Source: UBA668 sp041394605
GTDB taxonomy: Bacteria > Actinomycetota > Acidimicrobiia > Acidimicrobiales > Ilumatobacteraceae
Direction of reading: 5' to 3'
DNA length: 64,000 nt
Assembly (NCBI GenBank): GCA_041394605.1
Contig: JAWKHX010000005.1
Coordinates: 310,001-374,000 of the forward strand
A program made the position numbers and the translations under genes. This document shows, piece by piece, positions 51,975 to 63,704 of the stretch (position 1 is its first letter; each line of letters opens with the position of its first letter). A model generated the notes under the pieces. The model worked only from the letters and a program-made list of their open reading frames with translations, did no database searches and had not been told where the DNA came from.

Positions 51975-52739
51975 ATGACGATTGCTCTTGCGGCCGTGTT
52001 CGGCCTTCTCATCGGTTCGTTCCTCACCGTGGTGGTCGACCGCGTGCCGCGTGGCGCGTCGATCGTCCAGCCCGGATCGGCGTGTGGGAACTGCGGCTTG
52101 CGCCTCGGTCCCCTCGATCTGGTTCCTGTGGTCAGTTGGTTGGCCCTGCGCGGGAAGTGCCGGCAGTGTCATACGAGTATCGGCGTGGAACCGTTGGTGC
52201 TTGAGGTGTCAACGGCGGCTCTGTTCGGTCTCACTGCGTGGCACTTCGGCGAGTCGTGGCTCACCCCGGCGTTCTGTGTGCTGATGGCCGGCCTGCTGGC
52301 CCTCAGCTGGATCGACCTGAAGACCCAGCGCCTGCCGCGGGAGATCACCTACACCACCGCCGCGCTGGGTGCCCCATTGCTGGTGGTGGCGGCCTTGGTG
52401 GCCCACCAACCGAAGCGGATTCTGCTCATGCTGCTTGGCGCGGCCATCGCGCTGGCGTTGATGGCGGCCATCTACGGCCTCAGCCGCGGCGGGCTGGGCG
52501 ACGGCGACGTGCGCCTGTCGCCCCTGCTCGGTGGCTATCTGGGCTGGCTGAACCCCGGCCTGGCGCCCGTGGGGTTGTTCTTCGGGTTCGTGCTGGGCGC
52601 CGTGGTGGGCGTGGTGATGATGGCCATGCGCCGTGCCGGGCGCCGCACCGCATTGCCGTTCGGGCCGTTCCTGGCGGCCGGCACGGTGGTGGCCGTCTTC
52701 ATCGGCCAGGACTACATCGACTTCATCCTCGCCCGCTGA
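51975..52739 (+). CDS. pilD: Type IV prepilin peptidase
   Basis: A 254-residue membrane aspartic protease that cuts and methylates prepilins. The N-terminal methylase region has two CxxC pairs (CGNCGLR and KCRQC). The two catalytic Asp are in SWIDLKTQRLP and GGLGDGDVRL (GxGD). About seven membrane helices are present. It would process the four pilin-like proteins of this locus. ATG 51975 was preferred to an in-frame TTG nine bases earlier. Confidence 0.92.
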   Translation: MTIALAAVFGLLIGSFLTVVVDRVPRGASIVQPGSACGNCGLRLGPLDLVPVVSWLALRGKCRQCHTSIGVEPLVLEVSTAALFGLTAWHFGESWLTPAFCVLMAGLLALSWIDLKTQRLPREITYTTAALGAPLLVVAALVAHQPKRILLMLLGAAIALALMAAIYGLSRGGLGDGDVRLSPLLGGYLGWLNPGLAPVGLFFGFVLGAVVGVVMMAMRRAGRRTALPFGPFLAAGTVVAVFIGQDYIDFILAR

Positions 52740-52766
52740 CGGCGGCGTGGGGCCAGGGACTTCCTG

Positions 52767-52801
52767 CACTTGCCACGCGGTAGCCCTCGGCGCGACAAGT
52801 G
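52767..52801. repeat. Imperfect hairpin with CACTTG/CAAGTG arms
   Basis: CACTTGCCACGCG pairs with CGCGACAAGTG apart from a two-base bulge. It lies 27 bp after the prepilin peptidase stop, and its core resembles the longer hairpin at 7903-7961. Confidence 0.4.
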
Positions 52802-52860
52802 GAGTGGATCGCGGTGGACGCGACCATGCCCGAACCGTCGTCAACGTCAGGAGGGTCACG

Positions 52861-53055
52861 GTGAACATCCACGCAGTCGTCGGTGACGCCATCGTGGTGG
52901 ACAACATGGAACTCGGCCATCCGCCGCGCCGCGGTGAGGTGCTCGAGGTGCTCGGCAGCGGCGACACGCAGCACTACCGCGTCCGCTGGGACGACGGGCA
53001 CGAGTCGCTGTTCTACCCGTCCAGCACCGCACACGCCGTGCACCCGGCGGGCTGA
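52861..53055 (+). CDS. DUF1918-domain protein
   Basis: A 64-residue protein: GDAIVVDNMELGHPPRRGEVLEVLG, then YRVRWDDGHESLFYPSS. This is the DUF1918 pattern (small SH3-like beta barrel, actinobacterial, function unknown). The GTG at 52861 has a strong AGGAGG six bases upstream. It is a single gene between the prepilin peptidase and the convergent cyclic-nucleotide-binding protein. Confidence 0.8.
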   Translation: MNIHAVVGDAIVVDNMELGHPPRRGEVLEVLGSGDTQHYRVRWDDGHESLFYPSSTAHAVHPAG

Positions 53056-53074
53056 ACCGGCGGGCGGGCGCCGT

Positions 53075-53497
53075 TCAGCCCAGTACGGCGGTGTCCAGGT
53101 CGCGCACGCGCGCGGCCATGGTGGTGAGCAGCTTGTGGGTGACGGCGGGAACCTCGTCGAGCACACGGCGGAACTCCGCGCCCGCGATCTCCAGGACCAG
53201 GCAGTCCGATTCGGCGACGATGGTGGCCGAGCGCGGCGCGGTGTCCAGCAGGGACATCTCGCCGGCCACGTCGCCGGCCGACATGGTGTGGATCTTCCGC
53301 CCGTTGCGGCGCACCACCATCGAACCGTCGAGCAGGACGATGGCGCTGCGGCCGCTGGAGCCTTGCTCCATCACCACCGTGCCGGCAGGAACGGTGACCT
53401 CCGTACCGGCCGCTGCCACCTTCTGCAGTTCCTTCTGGGTCAGGTCGGCGAACAGCCGGTTGCTGCGCAGATGGTCGAGGTAGGCCCGCTTGCTCAT
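53075..53497 (-). CDS. Cyclic nucleotide-binding domain protein
   Basis: A 140-residue single-domain CNB protein: ELQKVAAAGTEVTVPAGTVVMEQGSSG, then the phosphate-binding cassette region GDVAGEMSLLDTAPRSATIVA (GEMSLL and PRSAT). cAMP or another cyclic nucleotide is the expected ligand. There is no DNA-binding domain, so it may act by protein contact. The ATG at 53497 was chosen because TACGCT (53504-53509, minus strand) ends six bases before it. It lies downstream of clpB on the same strand. Confidence 0.85.
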   Translation of the reverse strand: MSKRAYLDHLRSNRLFADLTQKELQKVAAAGTEVTVPAGTVVMEQGSSGRSAIVLLDGSMVVRRNGRKIHTMSAGDVAGEMSLLDTAPRSATIVAESDCLVLEIAGAEFRRVLDEVPAVTHKLLTTMAARVRDLDTAVLG

Positions 53498-53557
53498 GCG
53501 TGGAGCGTAACGCGGCGGCACCAGCCCGCCGGGACGCAACCGTGCGCCGTGGCCTGC

Positions 53558-56044
<2,487 letters not shown>

Positions 56045-56050
56045 GGCGTC

Positions 56051-56073
56051 ACGCTACTCGTTCGGTACCGAAC
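56051..56073 (-). promoter_or_regulatory. clpB leaderless promoter with 14-bp palindrome
   Basis: On the minus strand TAGCGT (56051-56056) ends six bases before the clpB ATG. The perfect palindrome GTTCGGTACCGAAC (56060-56073) lies just upstream, between the -10 and the expected -35. A repressor or activator of the heat-shock type is a plausible binder, although the sequence is not the HAIR (HspR) consensus. Confidence 0.55.
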
Positions 56074-56133
56074 TTGCTACGACTCGACTCATGTTTTCTG
56101 AGTGCACCCCGCCGGTCGGACCCAATCCCGATC

Positions 56134-56178
56134 AAGTTGGCGTTCAGGTGCGGTAGAGCCGCATCTCAGCGCCAACTT
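56134..56178 (-). repeat. 45-nt palindromic element, copy 4
   Basis: Same terminal arms and length as the other copies. Its internal mismatches match copies 1-3 only when read on the minus strand (CTGAG then CCTGAA), so it is inverted relative to them. It lies between clpB's upstream region and the lipoprotein stop, 6 bp from the latter. Confidence 0.85.
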
Positions 56179-56184
56179 GGTGGG

Positions 56185-56835
56185 TCAGGGCTCTTCGCGG
56201 ACCTGGAGGTCGATCACCAGGCGCGGTGGGCCGTCGTAGACCTCCACCGTGAACGGGTAGTCGTCGTCCAAGCCGATGGCCCACACGGACATGCCTTCCC
56301 AGTTGTCCACCATCCGCATCTCGCGGATGTGGTCCACGTTGGTCGGGAAGATCTGGGTGGGGCCGGTGTAACCGCGGAACTCCATGTCCTGCATCCACAT
56401 CCCCATGCGCACCAGCAGGATGGCGTTGCCGGCGATGTCCACGGGTTCGTTGCTCTCACCCAGAGTCACCGGGCCTGGCACGTAGGCGACCGCCCAGCCG
56501 GGGAACTGGCCCTCACCCTGCAACTCGATGACGATGCGCTCGTGGCACACGTCGTCGCCGGTGCGGATGTCCGCCCCGAGCAGCGCCGACAGCAGCAGTG
56601 GGTCGGCGCTCTGCTTGGCCTGCACGTCGCCGAGCGCCGGGCACGGCACCGTGGTGGTGGTCGTGGTGGTCGACGTGGACGTGGTGGACGTGGTGCTGGT
56701 GGACGACGTGGTCGACGGCAGGGTCGTGGTGGTGGTGGGTGCCACTGACAGGTCGGTGATGGAAGGGGTGCCACTCTTGGAACTGGTGCACGCAGCCAGG
56801 AGGAGAACCGCCGGGACCAACCACCGTCTCGTCAT
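56185..56835 (-). CDS. Lipoprotein with AMIN-like domain
   Basis: A 216-residue lipoprotein: signal peptide with lipobox LAAC at about residue 16, then a Thr/Ser stretch of about 40 residues, and a C-terminal domain of about 145 residues. The end, FTVEVYDGPPRLVIDLQ, matches the AMIN-like domain of actinobacterial cell-envelope proteins, which bind cell-wall polymers. The ATG lies six bases behind CATCAT. It is divergent from another lipoprotein gene. The role is inferred from the fold only. Confidence 0.65.
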   Translation of the reverse strand: MTRRWLVPAVLLLAACTSSKSGTPSITDLSVAPTTTTTLPSTTSSTSTTSTTSTSTTTTTTTVPCPALGDVQAKQSADPLLLSALLGADIRTGDDVCHERIVIELQGEGQFPGWAVAYVPGPVTLGESNEPVDIAGNAILLVRMGMWMQDMEFRGYTGPTQIFPTNVDHIREMRMVDNWEGMSVWAIGLDDDYPFTVEVYDGPPRLVIDLQVREEP

Positions 56836-56901
56836 GGCCCCATGATGCGCAGCCCGGCCACCCGGATGCCAGCCACCCCGCAGGTGGGTAGCGTGCGGCA
56901 G

Positions 56902-57846
56902 GTGACGCGTGGGTCGCTGGTGGCGATCGTGGCCGGGGCACTGTTGTGCGCCTGCGGAGGCGATGGCGGCGGCGCGTCGTCGCCCACCACCGCCCGCGCC
57001 AGCACCACGACGGCGGTCACCTCGACCACGGCCGCACCGGCGCCGGTGGTGCCGGCGGGTGAGTTGGGCGTGGTGCCGCTGCAGTACCGCGACGACGAGG
57101 TGGCCGGGCGGATGCAGTTGGAGGTGGTGAACGGCTCGGGCGAGACGCTTCGGGTCACGGCCGTGCAGTTCGTGTGGGAAGGCTTCACCACCGAGGTGGC
57201 CGAGCGGGAGAACGCAGTGGGCGCCGGGCAGCGGGTGGACTTCCCGGTGCCGTTGCCGGCCGCCACGTGCACCGGCGACGGCACCGCCTCTTCGATGCCG
57301 GACGTCGCCACTGCGATCGCCCGTCTGACGCTGGCGAGTGGTGAGGTGCGCGAGGCCAAGGTGTACGACACGAAGGGCGTCGCAGTGGCGCTGTACCTGC
57401 GGGACTGTGAACGCCAGCGAGTCGCCGTCGCGGTGACGCTGGCGTGGACGGGTTGGTGCGTGGAGGTGGACGGCCGGCCGGTCACCCGCGGGCTGCTGAC
57501 CGTCACCCGGGGCGCCGCGGGGGGCGACATCGCCGTGCTGGCGGTCGGCAGCACGATCACCTACCTGGTCGTGCCGGTGGACGAGCCTGCGGCCGGTGCC
57601 CCGCTCCTCGTGCTGCCCGAGGGTGAGGCCACCGTGTCGTTGCCGATGTACTTCCTGGAGGGTCGCTGCGATGCTCACGCGCTGGCCGAGGCCAAGCAGC
57701 CCTTCCGGTTCGTGCTGCAGTTGGACCTCGGTGACGGGCAGGTGCACCCGTTCATCCTCGAGCCGCCAAAGGAGGCGCAGGAGGCCATGAGGGCGACCGT
57801 GTTCGACGGGTGTGTGGCGTTGGGGCTGGTGGAACCGTTGGGCTGA
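56902..57846 (+). CDS. Lipoprotein, unrecognised
   Basis: A 314-residue lipoprotein: signal peptide with lipobox LCAC, then a Thr/Ala linker and an outside beta-rich region of about 260 residues with four Cys, which may form two disulfides (TCTGDGTA, RDCERQR, GWCVEV, and GRCDAHAL). No family is recognised. The GTG was chosen because TAGCGT (56889-56894) ends seven bases before it and the signal peptide starts there. It is divergent from the AMIN-like lipoprotein and faces the hexosaminidase gene, from whose stop its own is only 6 bp away. Confidence 0.65.
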   Translation: MTRGSLVAIVAGALLCACGGDGGGASSPTTARASTTTAVTSTTAAPAPVVPAGELGVVPLQYRDDEVAGRMQLEVVNGSGETLRVTAVQFVWEGFTTEVAERENAVGAGQRVDFPVPLPAATCTGDGTASSMPDVATAIARLTLASGEVREAKVYDTKGVAVALYLRDCERQRVAVAVTLAWTGWCVEVDGRPVTRGLLTVTRGAAGGDIAVLAVGSTITYLVVPVDEPAAGAPLLVLPEGEATVSLPMYFLEGRCDAHALAEAKQPFRFVLQLDLGDGQVHPFILEPPKEAQEAMRATVFDGCVALGLVEPLG

Positions 57847-57852
57847 GCGGGC

Positions 57853-59331
57853 TCAGCCCGGGCCGGGGTGCTCGCCGCGCAGCGGCACGGAGGGGTGGAC
57901 CGTCACGCCCCGCCGGGCCAGGCGGTCGGCGTGATCGGCCAAGCGGGGGGCGAAGCCCTCGAAGCTGCGCAGCCGCTGCGGCGTCCAGCCGACCTCGGCC
58001 AGGGCCAGCAGGCGAGGGAAGTACCGCCGCTGCACCTGATCGAACGTGGTCACCCGCTCGGTCCACAGCGGTGCTTCCACGCCGGCGATGCGATCGTCGT
58101 CCACGTCGGTCAGCAGCCCCGCGGGGTCCCACTCGTAGGCGGTGTCCACGTCGATGTCGCCGGCCCACCGTCGACCGTGCGGATCGGTGGGGTCGTGGCG
58201 CATGTCCAGGTAGGTGTGGCGCGACGGCGACATCACGAAGCGGGCACCGGGCGGCGCTGCCAGGGCGGTCTCCGGCCGCAGCCAGTGCTGCACCAGGGTG
58301 CCGGGCGGCAGCGGGTGGGGGGCGATCTCCTCCCAGCCCACCATCGTGCGGCCGTGGCGGGCCACGGTGCGGTGCAGGAAGTCCACCCACGCCGCATAGT
58401 CGGCGGGGTCGGTGGCCGCGGCCTCGTCGCCGCCGATGTGCAGGTACGGTCCGCTGACCTCGGCCACCGCGGCGATGACGTCCTCCACGAACCCGCGGGT
58501 CTCGGGCACGTCGAGGTGCAGGGTGCTGAAGCCGACCTCGCTGCCGGTGTAAGCGGGCGGGGCCACCCCGCCCGGGTTCAGCCAGGGCAGGGCGTGCAGC
58601 GCGGCGTTGGTGTGGCCGGGCAGGTCGATCTCGGGCACGACGGTCACGTGGTGGCGGGCGGCGTGGCGGTTGATCTCCCGCCAGTCGTCGATCGTGAACC
58701 AGCCGCCGGGATCGCCCGCGGACGCGCTCGCTCCGCCAATGGCGGTGAGGTCCGGGTGGGCGGGGATCTCCAGCCGCCAGCCCTGGTCGTCGGTGAGGTG
58801 CAGGTGCAGGCGGTTCAGCTTCATCGATGCGATCACCTCGATCAGCCGGGTGACATGGTCCACTCCGAAGAAGTGCCGGGCGACATCGAGCATCACGCCT
58901 CGCCACTCGAACCGGGGCGCATCGACGATCCGCAACGCGGGCAACGCAATCGGGGCGCCGTGGTCGTGTGGGTCGGCACTCTCGGGGAACAGTTGCAGCA
59001 GCGTGCGGGTGGCATTCCACAGGCCGTGCGCGGTCGGAGCGGTCAGCCGCACACCCCGTGTCTCGGCGAGCAGTTCGTAGGCCTCGTCGCCGAACGCCGG
59101 CACCGCGCCGACGCGCAGTTCGATGTCGCCGGGCCGGGCCTCGGCGGCGCGCCGGAGGTGCACGCCGGCCCGGGCCTGGACATCGGCGACGAAGTGCTCG
59201 GCCACGGCACCCGGGCCCGGTTCGGCAGCGTGGACGACCACCCGGGCGTCGCGCCGCACGCTGCACGCCCCGGGCAGCACCTCCACCTGGCGGGGCTGGG
59301 GCAGCAGGCTGATGGTGGAAGTCGATGTCAC
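57853..59331 (-). CDS. GH20 beta-N-acetylhexosaminidase
   Basis: A 492-residue GH20 enzyme. An N-terminal GH20b domain (SLLPQPRQVEVLPG through TLLQLFP) is followed by the catalytic barrel: RFEWRGVMLDVARHFFG, NRLHLHLTDDQGWRLEI, VPEIDLPGHTNAAL, the catalytic Asp-Glu in LHIGGDEA, GWEEIAP, and GVEAPLWTE. It removes terminal GlcNAc or GalNAc, using substrate-assisted catalysis. No signal peptide is seen, so it may act in the cytoplasm on recycled wall or chitin fragments. The GTG at 59331 has GAGGAG six bases upstream. The 356 bp upstream hold no gene. Confidence 0.92.
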   Translation of the reverse strand: MTSTSTISLLPQPRQVEVLPGACSVRRDARVVVHAAEPGPGAVAEHFVADVQARAGVHLRRAAEARPGDIELRVGAVPAFGDEAYELLAETRGVRLTAPTAHGLWNATRTLLQLFPESADPHDHGAPIALPALRIVDAPRFEWRGVMLDVARHFFGVDHVTRLIEVIASMKLNRLHLHLTDDQGWRLEIPAHPDLTAIGGASASAGDPGGWFTIDDWREINRHAARHHVTVVPEIDLPGHTNAALHALPWLNPGGVAPPAYTGSEVGFSTLHLDVPETRGFVEDVIAAVAEVSGPYLHIGGDEAAATDPADYAAWVDFLHRTVARHGRTMVGWEEIAPHPLPPGTLVQHWLRPETALAAPPGARFVMSPSRHTYLDMRHDPTDPHGRRWAGDIDVDTAYEWDPAGLLTDVDDDRIAGVEAPLWTERVTTFDQVQRRYFPRLLALAEVGWTPQRLRSFEGFAPRLADHADRLARRGVTVHPSVPLRGEHPGPG

Positions 59332-59687
59332 CGGTGGCTCCTCGCAGCACGCCCTCGCGGGGAACGTACCAGAACCTCCCGGAGGGACGTTCGGCCCTAC
59401 AGCCAGTCCTGTGGCGGGCGTATGCAAGAAGTGCCGGGGGATACAGCACCCGGAAGGATCGAGTTGAAAGGAAGGTCGTTCCACCACACCGTCGCCCTCC
59501 CGAGGGGCGCAGTGCCCGAGGCGGATGCTGCAACGGGCGGTGGGGTGGCGAAGCGCCCGCCGGTCGGCGGGTCCAGGATCCCGTCGCCAAGGTCCCGATC
59601 GCGTGGGCCTGAGTGCGTGTGGGAACCGGTGGGGGGCGTCATCGGGGGCGCCCCCCACCACCGCGTCCGGGGCCGGTTCGGCTCCGG
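59332..59687. other. Intergenic region without a gene
   Basis: The stretch between the hexosaminidase start and the end of the next minus-strand gene. Reading frames here have no ribosome site, signal sequence or family features. It contains a TACGTT at about 59366 (minus strand), a possible -10 for the hexosaminidase, and the hairpin at 59628-59659. Confidence 0.6.
59628..59659 (-). terminator. Terminator-like hairpin
   Basis: GGTGGGGGGCG and CGCCCCCCACC form a perfect 11-bp GC-only stem with a 10-nt loop, 28 bp beyond the stop of the minus-strand lipoprotein gene. There is no T-run, so it is an L-shaped, GC-type terminator at best. Confidence 0.5.
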
Positions 59688-61267
59688 TCAGATCACCCGC
59701 ACCGAGATGAGGATGGCGAAGGTGGCGTACTGCTCGGGGGCGTCGAACGACGGCACCAGGCGGCAGGCGGCGTCTTCCTTGACCCCGGCCATCCCGTAGG
59801 ACGAGCAGCGCAGCCAGTCGTTCGTGTCGGCCAGCGTGACGCCGTGGACGTACGCCACGTTGGCCCGCTGGTTGCAGTCGTCGTAGTAGGTGAGGGACGT
59901 CACGAAGCCGAGACCGTTGAGACAGACCTTGTTGGAGAAGTCGTCGTCCCAGATGGTCATGCCCATGCCCGGCAGGGTGCTGCCGGCCGGCACGTCGACC
60001 ACGTAGGAGATGGCGCCGGCCGGCACGAAGTCCTCGCCGGCGGATGCCTTGCGGGAGTCGCTCTCCAGCCGGGTGAGCTGGGGGGAGTGTGGCTCGACGA
60101 GGCCGTAGACCAGGGTGAGGTCGCCCCGGTCGACATCCATCGGGTCACCGTCCTGGGTGATCCACACCCGCTCGATGGTCACCACCACGCGGGTGGGCGG
60201 CTCGGCGCCGGACGTGAACTGGCCGACGCGGTAGGACACGCCCTGGGCATCTTCGGCCCGGACGATCACATGATGGACGGTGCTGCCGGCCAGCACGGGC
60301 ACCTCCACCGACCAGTTGCGCTGGGCGCCACCGGCGACGGGCACCTGGGCCGTGGCGGGCAGGAGCGGGCTGCTGCCGACCCACCCGAGCTCGTCGGTGG
60401 AGACCCACACGGAGAGCGTGGCGTCGACGGACGTGGTGACGTCCAATGTCGCCGTGGGGTACCGAGGACCCGCGGCCACCGTGCCGGCCGTGATGCACTG
60501 GGTGGCGCATCCGGCGACGACGGCTTCGTCGGCAGGGCCGTGGGCTGCGGGGGTGTGGAACGTGCCGGTGAGGTACTGCTTGTGGCCGGCGGTGTCGCGG
60601 GCGCGCAGGATGGCGTGGTAGGTCACGTCGGTCCGCAGCCCGGTGACGGTGCGGTCCCAGCTGGTGCGCAGCAGGGGCTGGCCCACCGCGATCTCGGCGT
60701 CGTCGGCGAAGTCGGGCACCCCGTTGGTGGTCACGATCGGGGCGGGGCTCAGCCACAGGGCCATCCGGGTGTTCACGTCCGTGGTCACGTGCAGCGTGGC
60801 CGTCGTGCCGTTGGGGTCCACCACCAGCGAGGCAGCGGAGATGCAGTTGCTGGCGCAGCCGGGCGCGTTGCTGGTGAGCACGGTGGTGGGGGAATGGTCG
60901 AACTGCACCGGCACCGGCTCGGCGACCGGCGCGGGCGGAGCAGGCGCGGCCGGCACATCGGCGAGGGCGACGGCATCCAGCACGGGCGGCACGTACGGCG
61001 GGGGCGGCTCCGGCAGGTCGGCGGCGCCGCCGGGCGCGGTGTCGCCGGTGCCGTCCTTGGCGGTGTCGGATCCGTCGCCGGCGGCATCCGTGGTGGGTCG
61101 CGGCCGGTGGACGGCTCGGTGTCGTTGGTGGGCTGGCCTGCCGGCGCGGTGGCCGGTGCCGTGGCCGGCGTGGTGGCGGTGGTTCGGTCGGTGGGGCGGG
61201 TGCCGCAGGCCGACACGGCGAGGGTGGCGGCGAGCAGGGCGATGGTGACTCGGCGGGCGTGGTTCAT
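59688..61267 (-). pseudogene. Large lipoprotein, one frameshift
   Basis: About 526 codons. The first 60 residues, MNHARRVTIALLAATLAVSAC and a Thr/Ala-rich linker, give a signal peptide with lipobox VSAC. The frame then breaks at about 61097-61105, where one base appears missing. The rest reads on in the next frame: a Pro-rich linker, two related beta domains (VVDPNGTTATLHVTTDVNTRMALW and GPRYPTATLDVTTSVDATLSVW), and a C-terminal domain of about 200 residues. No family is recognised. The linker is GC-rich, so a sequencing or assembly error is plausible. Confidence 0.65.
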
Positions 61268-61326
61268 GCCCGTCCGGAGCGCGGCGGGCGGCACGTCTCG
61301 CGAAAAGTGACCGGCTTCTCGCCGCG

Positions 61327-62391
61327 TCAGAGCACGGCGCCGATGACCGCAGCGAAGCGGTCCCAGCAGGCGGCGATCCACGCCGGGTCGTCGTCGGCGA
61401 AGGCGGCCCGCACCTGGGCGCGAATGGCCGGGCCCTCGGGGCCGAGTGGATCGCCGTGGCCGTGCAGCCAGGCATCGGCGCGCAGCGCCTGCAGGACGGT
61501 GACGGTGTCCACCGTGCCGTACTCGATGCAGACAGGGGTGAGCTCCGCCTGCGGGGCCAGTTGCTGCACGCTGGTGAGCCAGTCGCCGGCGATCACCGCG
61601 GACACGCTGTCGCCGTCGAGCATGGAGGTGACCTCGCCGAACCACACGGCGTTGGCCCGGTCATAGAGCGGCAGGCCCTTGCGCTCGCAGCCGATGAGCT
61701 CACCGTGGCCCCACGGGCCGAGGCCGGTGTGCAGGTCGATGACGGCCAACCGCTGTGCGGCGGCCAGATGATCGGCCGACCACTGGCGCAGCCAGCGGTG
61801 GCTCCAGGTGGGGCCGGTGCCGCCGTAGAACACGCCGGTGGGGTGGTCGTACTGGCCGCCGCTGACCACCTGCTGCAGCCAGGGGAACCCCTTCTCCATC
61901 GCCATGCCCACGAGCGCGTTGGTGGTGCGTTCCTGCTCCTCGGGGGTCCAGGTGGCGGGCACCACCAAGCCGGCGATGTCGGCGTACTCCGGGTTCTGGG
62001 GTACGGGCTGCGACCAGTCCGGGAAGTTGCGGTTGAGGTCCACGTTGTCCTCGTTGACCCGCCGCACCCACGACATGCCGTACGGGTTGAGCGCGTGGAC
62101 CATCACCACGCGTACGTGTGCCGGACGGTCGGAGGTGCAGTGGCGCAGCCAGTGGGTCTGCAGGGCGGAGCCGCAGTAGCCCTCGACGCCGTGTGTGGCG
62201 GAGAACACGGTCACCACGTCGGCCGCATCGGCCGGGCCCAGTTCGGCCACGTCCACGGCCAGCGCCTCCCCTTCCAGACCGGTGAGCGGGTGGGGGTGGG
62301 AGGTGACCGCGGCACCGGCCGCGGTGGCGGCATCGAGGAACGCCTGGCGGGCGGAGGCGTAGGTGGGGCTGAGCGGGGCGACGGCGGGCAT
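61327..62391 (-). CDS. DUF2817 / M14-like carboxypeptidase
   Basis: A 354-residue protein of the DUF2817 family, related to M14 zinc carboxypeptidases. The zinc and substrate motifs are FSATHGVEGYCG (His-x-x-Glu), VNEDNVDLNRNFPDW, and VIDLHTGLG (second His). There is no signal peptide. It lies 4 bp after the cysteine-desulfurase-like gene on the same strand, forming an operon. The substrate is unknown; peptides or amino-acid conjugates are possible. Confidence 0.8.
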   Translation of the reverse strand: MPAVAPLSPTYASARQAFLDAATAAGAAVTSHPHPLTGLEGEALAVDVAELGPADAADVVTVFSATHGVEGYCGSALQTHWLRHCTSDRPAHVRVVMVHALNPYGMSWVRRVNEDNVDLNRNFPDWSQPVPQNPEYADIAGLVVPATWTPEEQERTTNALVGMAMEKGFPWLQQVVSGGQYDHPTGVFYGGTGPTWSHRWLRQWSADHLAAAQRLAVIDLHTGLGPWGHGELIGCERKGLPLYDRANAVWFGEVTSMLDGDSVSAVIAGDWLTSVQQLAPQAELTPVCIEYGTVDTVTVLQALRADAWLHGHGDPLGPEGPAIRAQVRAAFADDDPAWIAACWDRFAAVIGAVL

Positions 62392-62395
62392 GTGC

Positions 62396-63670
62396 TCAGT
62401 GTGCCGCAGCGACGTCGGCCACCAGTGCCAGCAGGGTGTCCACCTCGTCGAGCGTGTTGTAGTGGGTGGGGCCGACGCGGACCACGCCCTGCTCGCGGAT
62501 GCCCAGCGCGTCCACCACCGGCAGGGCGTAGTTGTGGCCGCTCCAGACGTACACGTTGTGGTCGGCGAGATGGCGGGCCACGGCGGTGTTGTCCATGCCC
62601 GGCCGGGTGAACGACACGGTGGGCACCCGGTGGGCCAGGCGCTCCAGGTTGGTGATACCGCGGATCTCCACCCCGTCGATGGCCCGCAGCCCGGTGATCA
62701 ACCGCTCGCTCAGGGACTCCTCGTAGGCGGCCATCGCCCGCATCGCCGAGTGCAGGTCGGCGGTGCGCTCCGTGCAGCCGGCTGGCGCGGCGCTGCGGAA
62801 CTCGGCCCCGAACTCCTGCCCCACCCACTGCAGGTACTCGACGGCGCCGATGCAGCCGGCCTGGCCCTCGTGGCTCTGGGTGCCGGTCTCCCAGCGGTTC
62901 GGCGAGTCGTTGCCGGCCGCTTCCAGCTTCCACACCGGCAGGGTCTGCAGCAGTTCCTCGCGCCCCCACAGCACGCCCTGGTGCGGGCCGTACCACTTGT
63001 ACGCGCTGGAGACCAGGAGGTCGCAGCCGAGGGCCTGCACGTCGATCGGCCCGTGGGGCGCGTACTGCACGGCATCCACGTAGGTGATCGCGCCGGCCTC
63101 ACGGAGGCGGGCGCACATCTGCTGGATCGGGTTGATCGTGCCCAGCAGGTTGCTGGCCATGTTGAGCGCGGCGAAACGGGTGCGCTCGGTGATGAGGGCG
63201 TCGAGTTGGGCCAGGTCGAACTCGTAGGTGTGCGGGTCGAACGGCAGGGTCTTCACCACCATGCCGCGTTCGGCGGCCATCAGCCGCCACGGGGTGTTGT
63301 TGCCGTCGTGCTCCATGGCGGTGACGATCATCTCGTCGCCCGGCTGGAACCGGGTGCCCAGCGAGCGGGTCATCTGGAACGTCAGGCTGGTCATGTTCGG
63401 CCCGAACACGATCTCGCGCTCCGAGTTGGCGTGGTACAGGTCGGCCATCGCCACGTGAGCCTGGTGGACCAGTTCCGTGGCGTCGAGGGTGGTGCGGAAG
63501 TGGCCGCCCATGTTGGCGTTGGTGCGCACCAGGCAGTCCACCATCCGGTCGATCACCTGCTGGGGCACCTGGGTGCCGGCCGGGTTGTCCAGATACACCC
63601 GCGGGCGGCCGCCGTCCTCCAGGGACAGTGCAGGGAACTGGGCGCGGATGCGGGCGAGGTCGAGCGTCAC
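62396..63670 (-). CDS. Cysteine desulfurase-like PLP enzyme
   Basis: A 424-residue class V aminotransferase-fold enzyme. VYLDNPAGTQVPQQV near the N-terminus, VTAMEHDGNNTPWR, the PLP site VDAVQYAPHGPIDVQ, and the PLP lysine in SSAYKWYGPHQGVLWGR are visible. This matches the cysteine desulfurase-like family (TIGR01976), whose substrate is not established; it is not a SufS of the iron-sulfur operon. The GTG at 63670 was chosen because TAGCGT (63679-63684, minus strand) ends eight bases before it. It heads an operon with the M14-like gene. Confidence 0.85.
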   Translation of the reverse strand: MTLDLARIRAQFPALSLEDGGRPRVYLDNPAGTQVPQQVIDRMVDCLVRTNANMGGHFRTTLDATELVHQAHVAMADLYHANSEREIVFGPNMTSLTFQMTRSLGTRFQPGDEMIVTAMEHDGNNTPWRLMAAERGMVVKTLPFDPHTYEFDLAQLDALITERTRFAALNMASNLLGTINPIQQMCARLREAGAITYVDAVQYAPHGPIDVQALGCDLLVSSAYKWYGPHQGVLWGREELLQTLPVWKLEAAGNDSPNRWETGTQSHEGQAGCIGAVEYLQWVGQEFGAEFRSAAPAGCTERTADLHSAMRAMAAYEESLSERLITGLRAIDGVEIRGITNLERLAHRVPTVSFTRPGMDNTAVARHLADHNVYVWSGHNYALPVVDALGIREQGVVRVGPTHYNTLDEVDTLLALVADVAAAH

Positions 63671-63704
63671 GCCCGCCGACGCTACCGCCGGTGGCGGCCC
63701 GGGC

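Noticed and set aside
59422..59799. Plus-strand frame in the 356-bp gap
   Set aside because: It runs into the antisense of the lipoprotein gene, has no ribosome site and its translation is unstructured.
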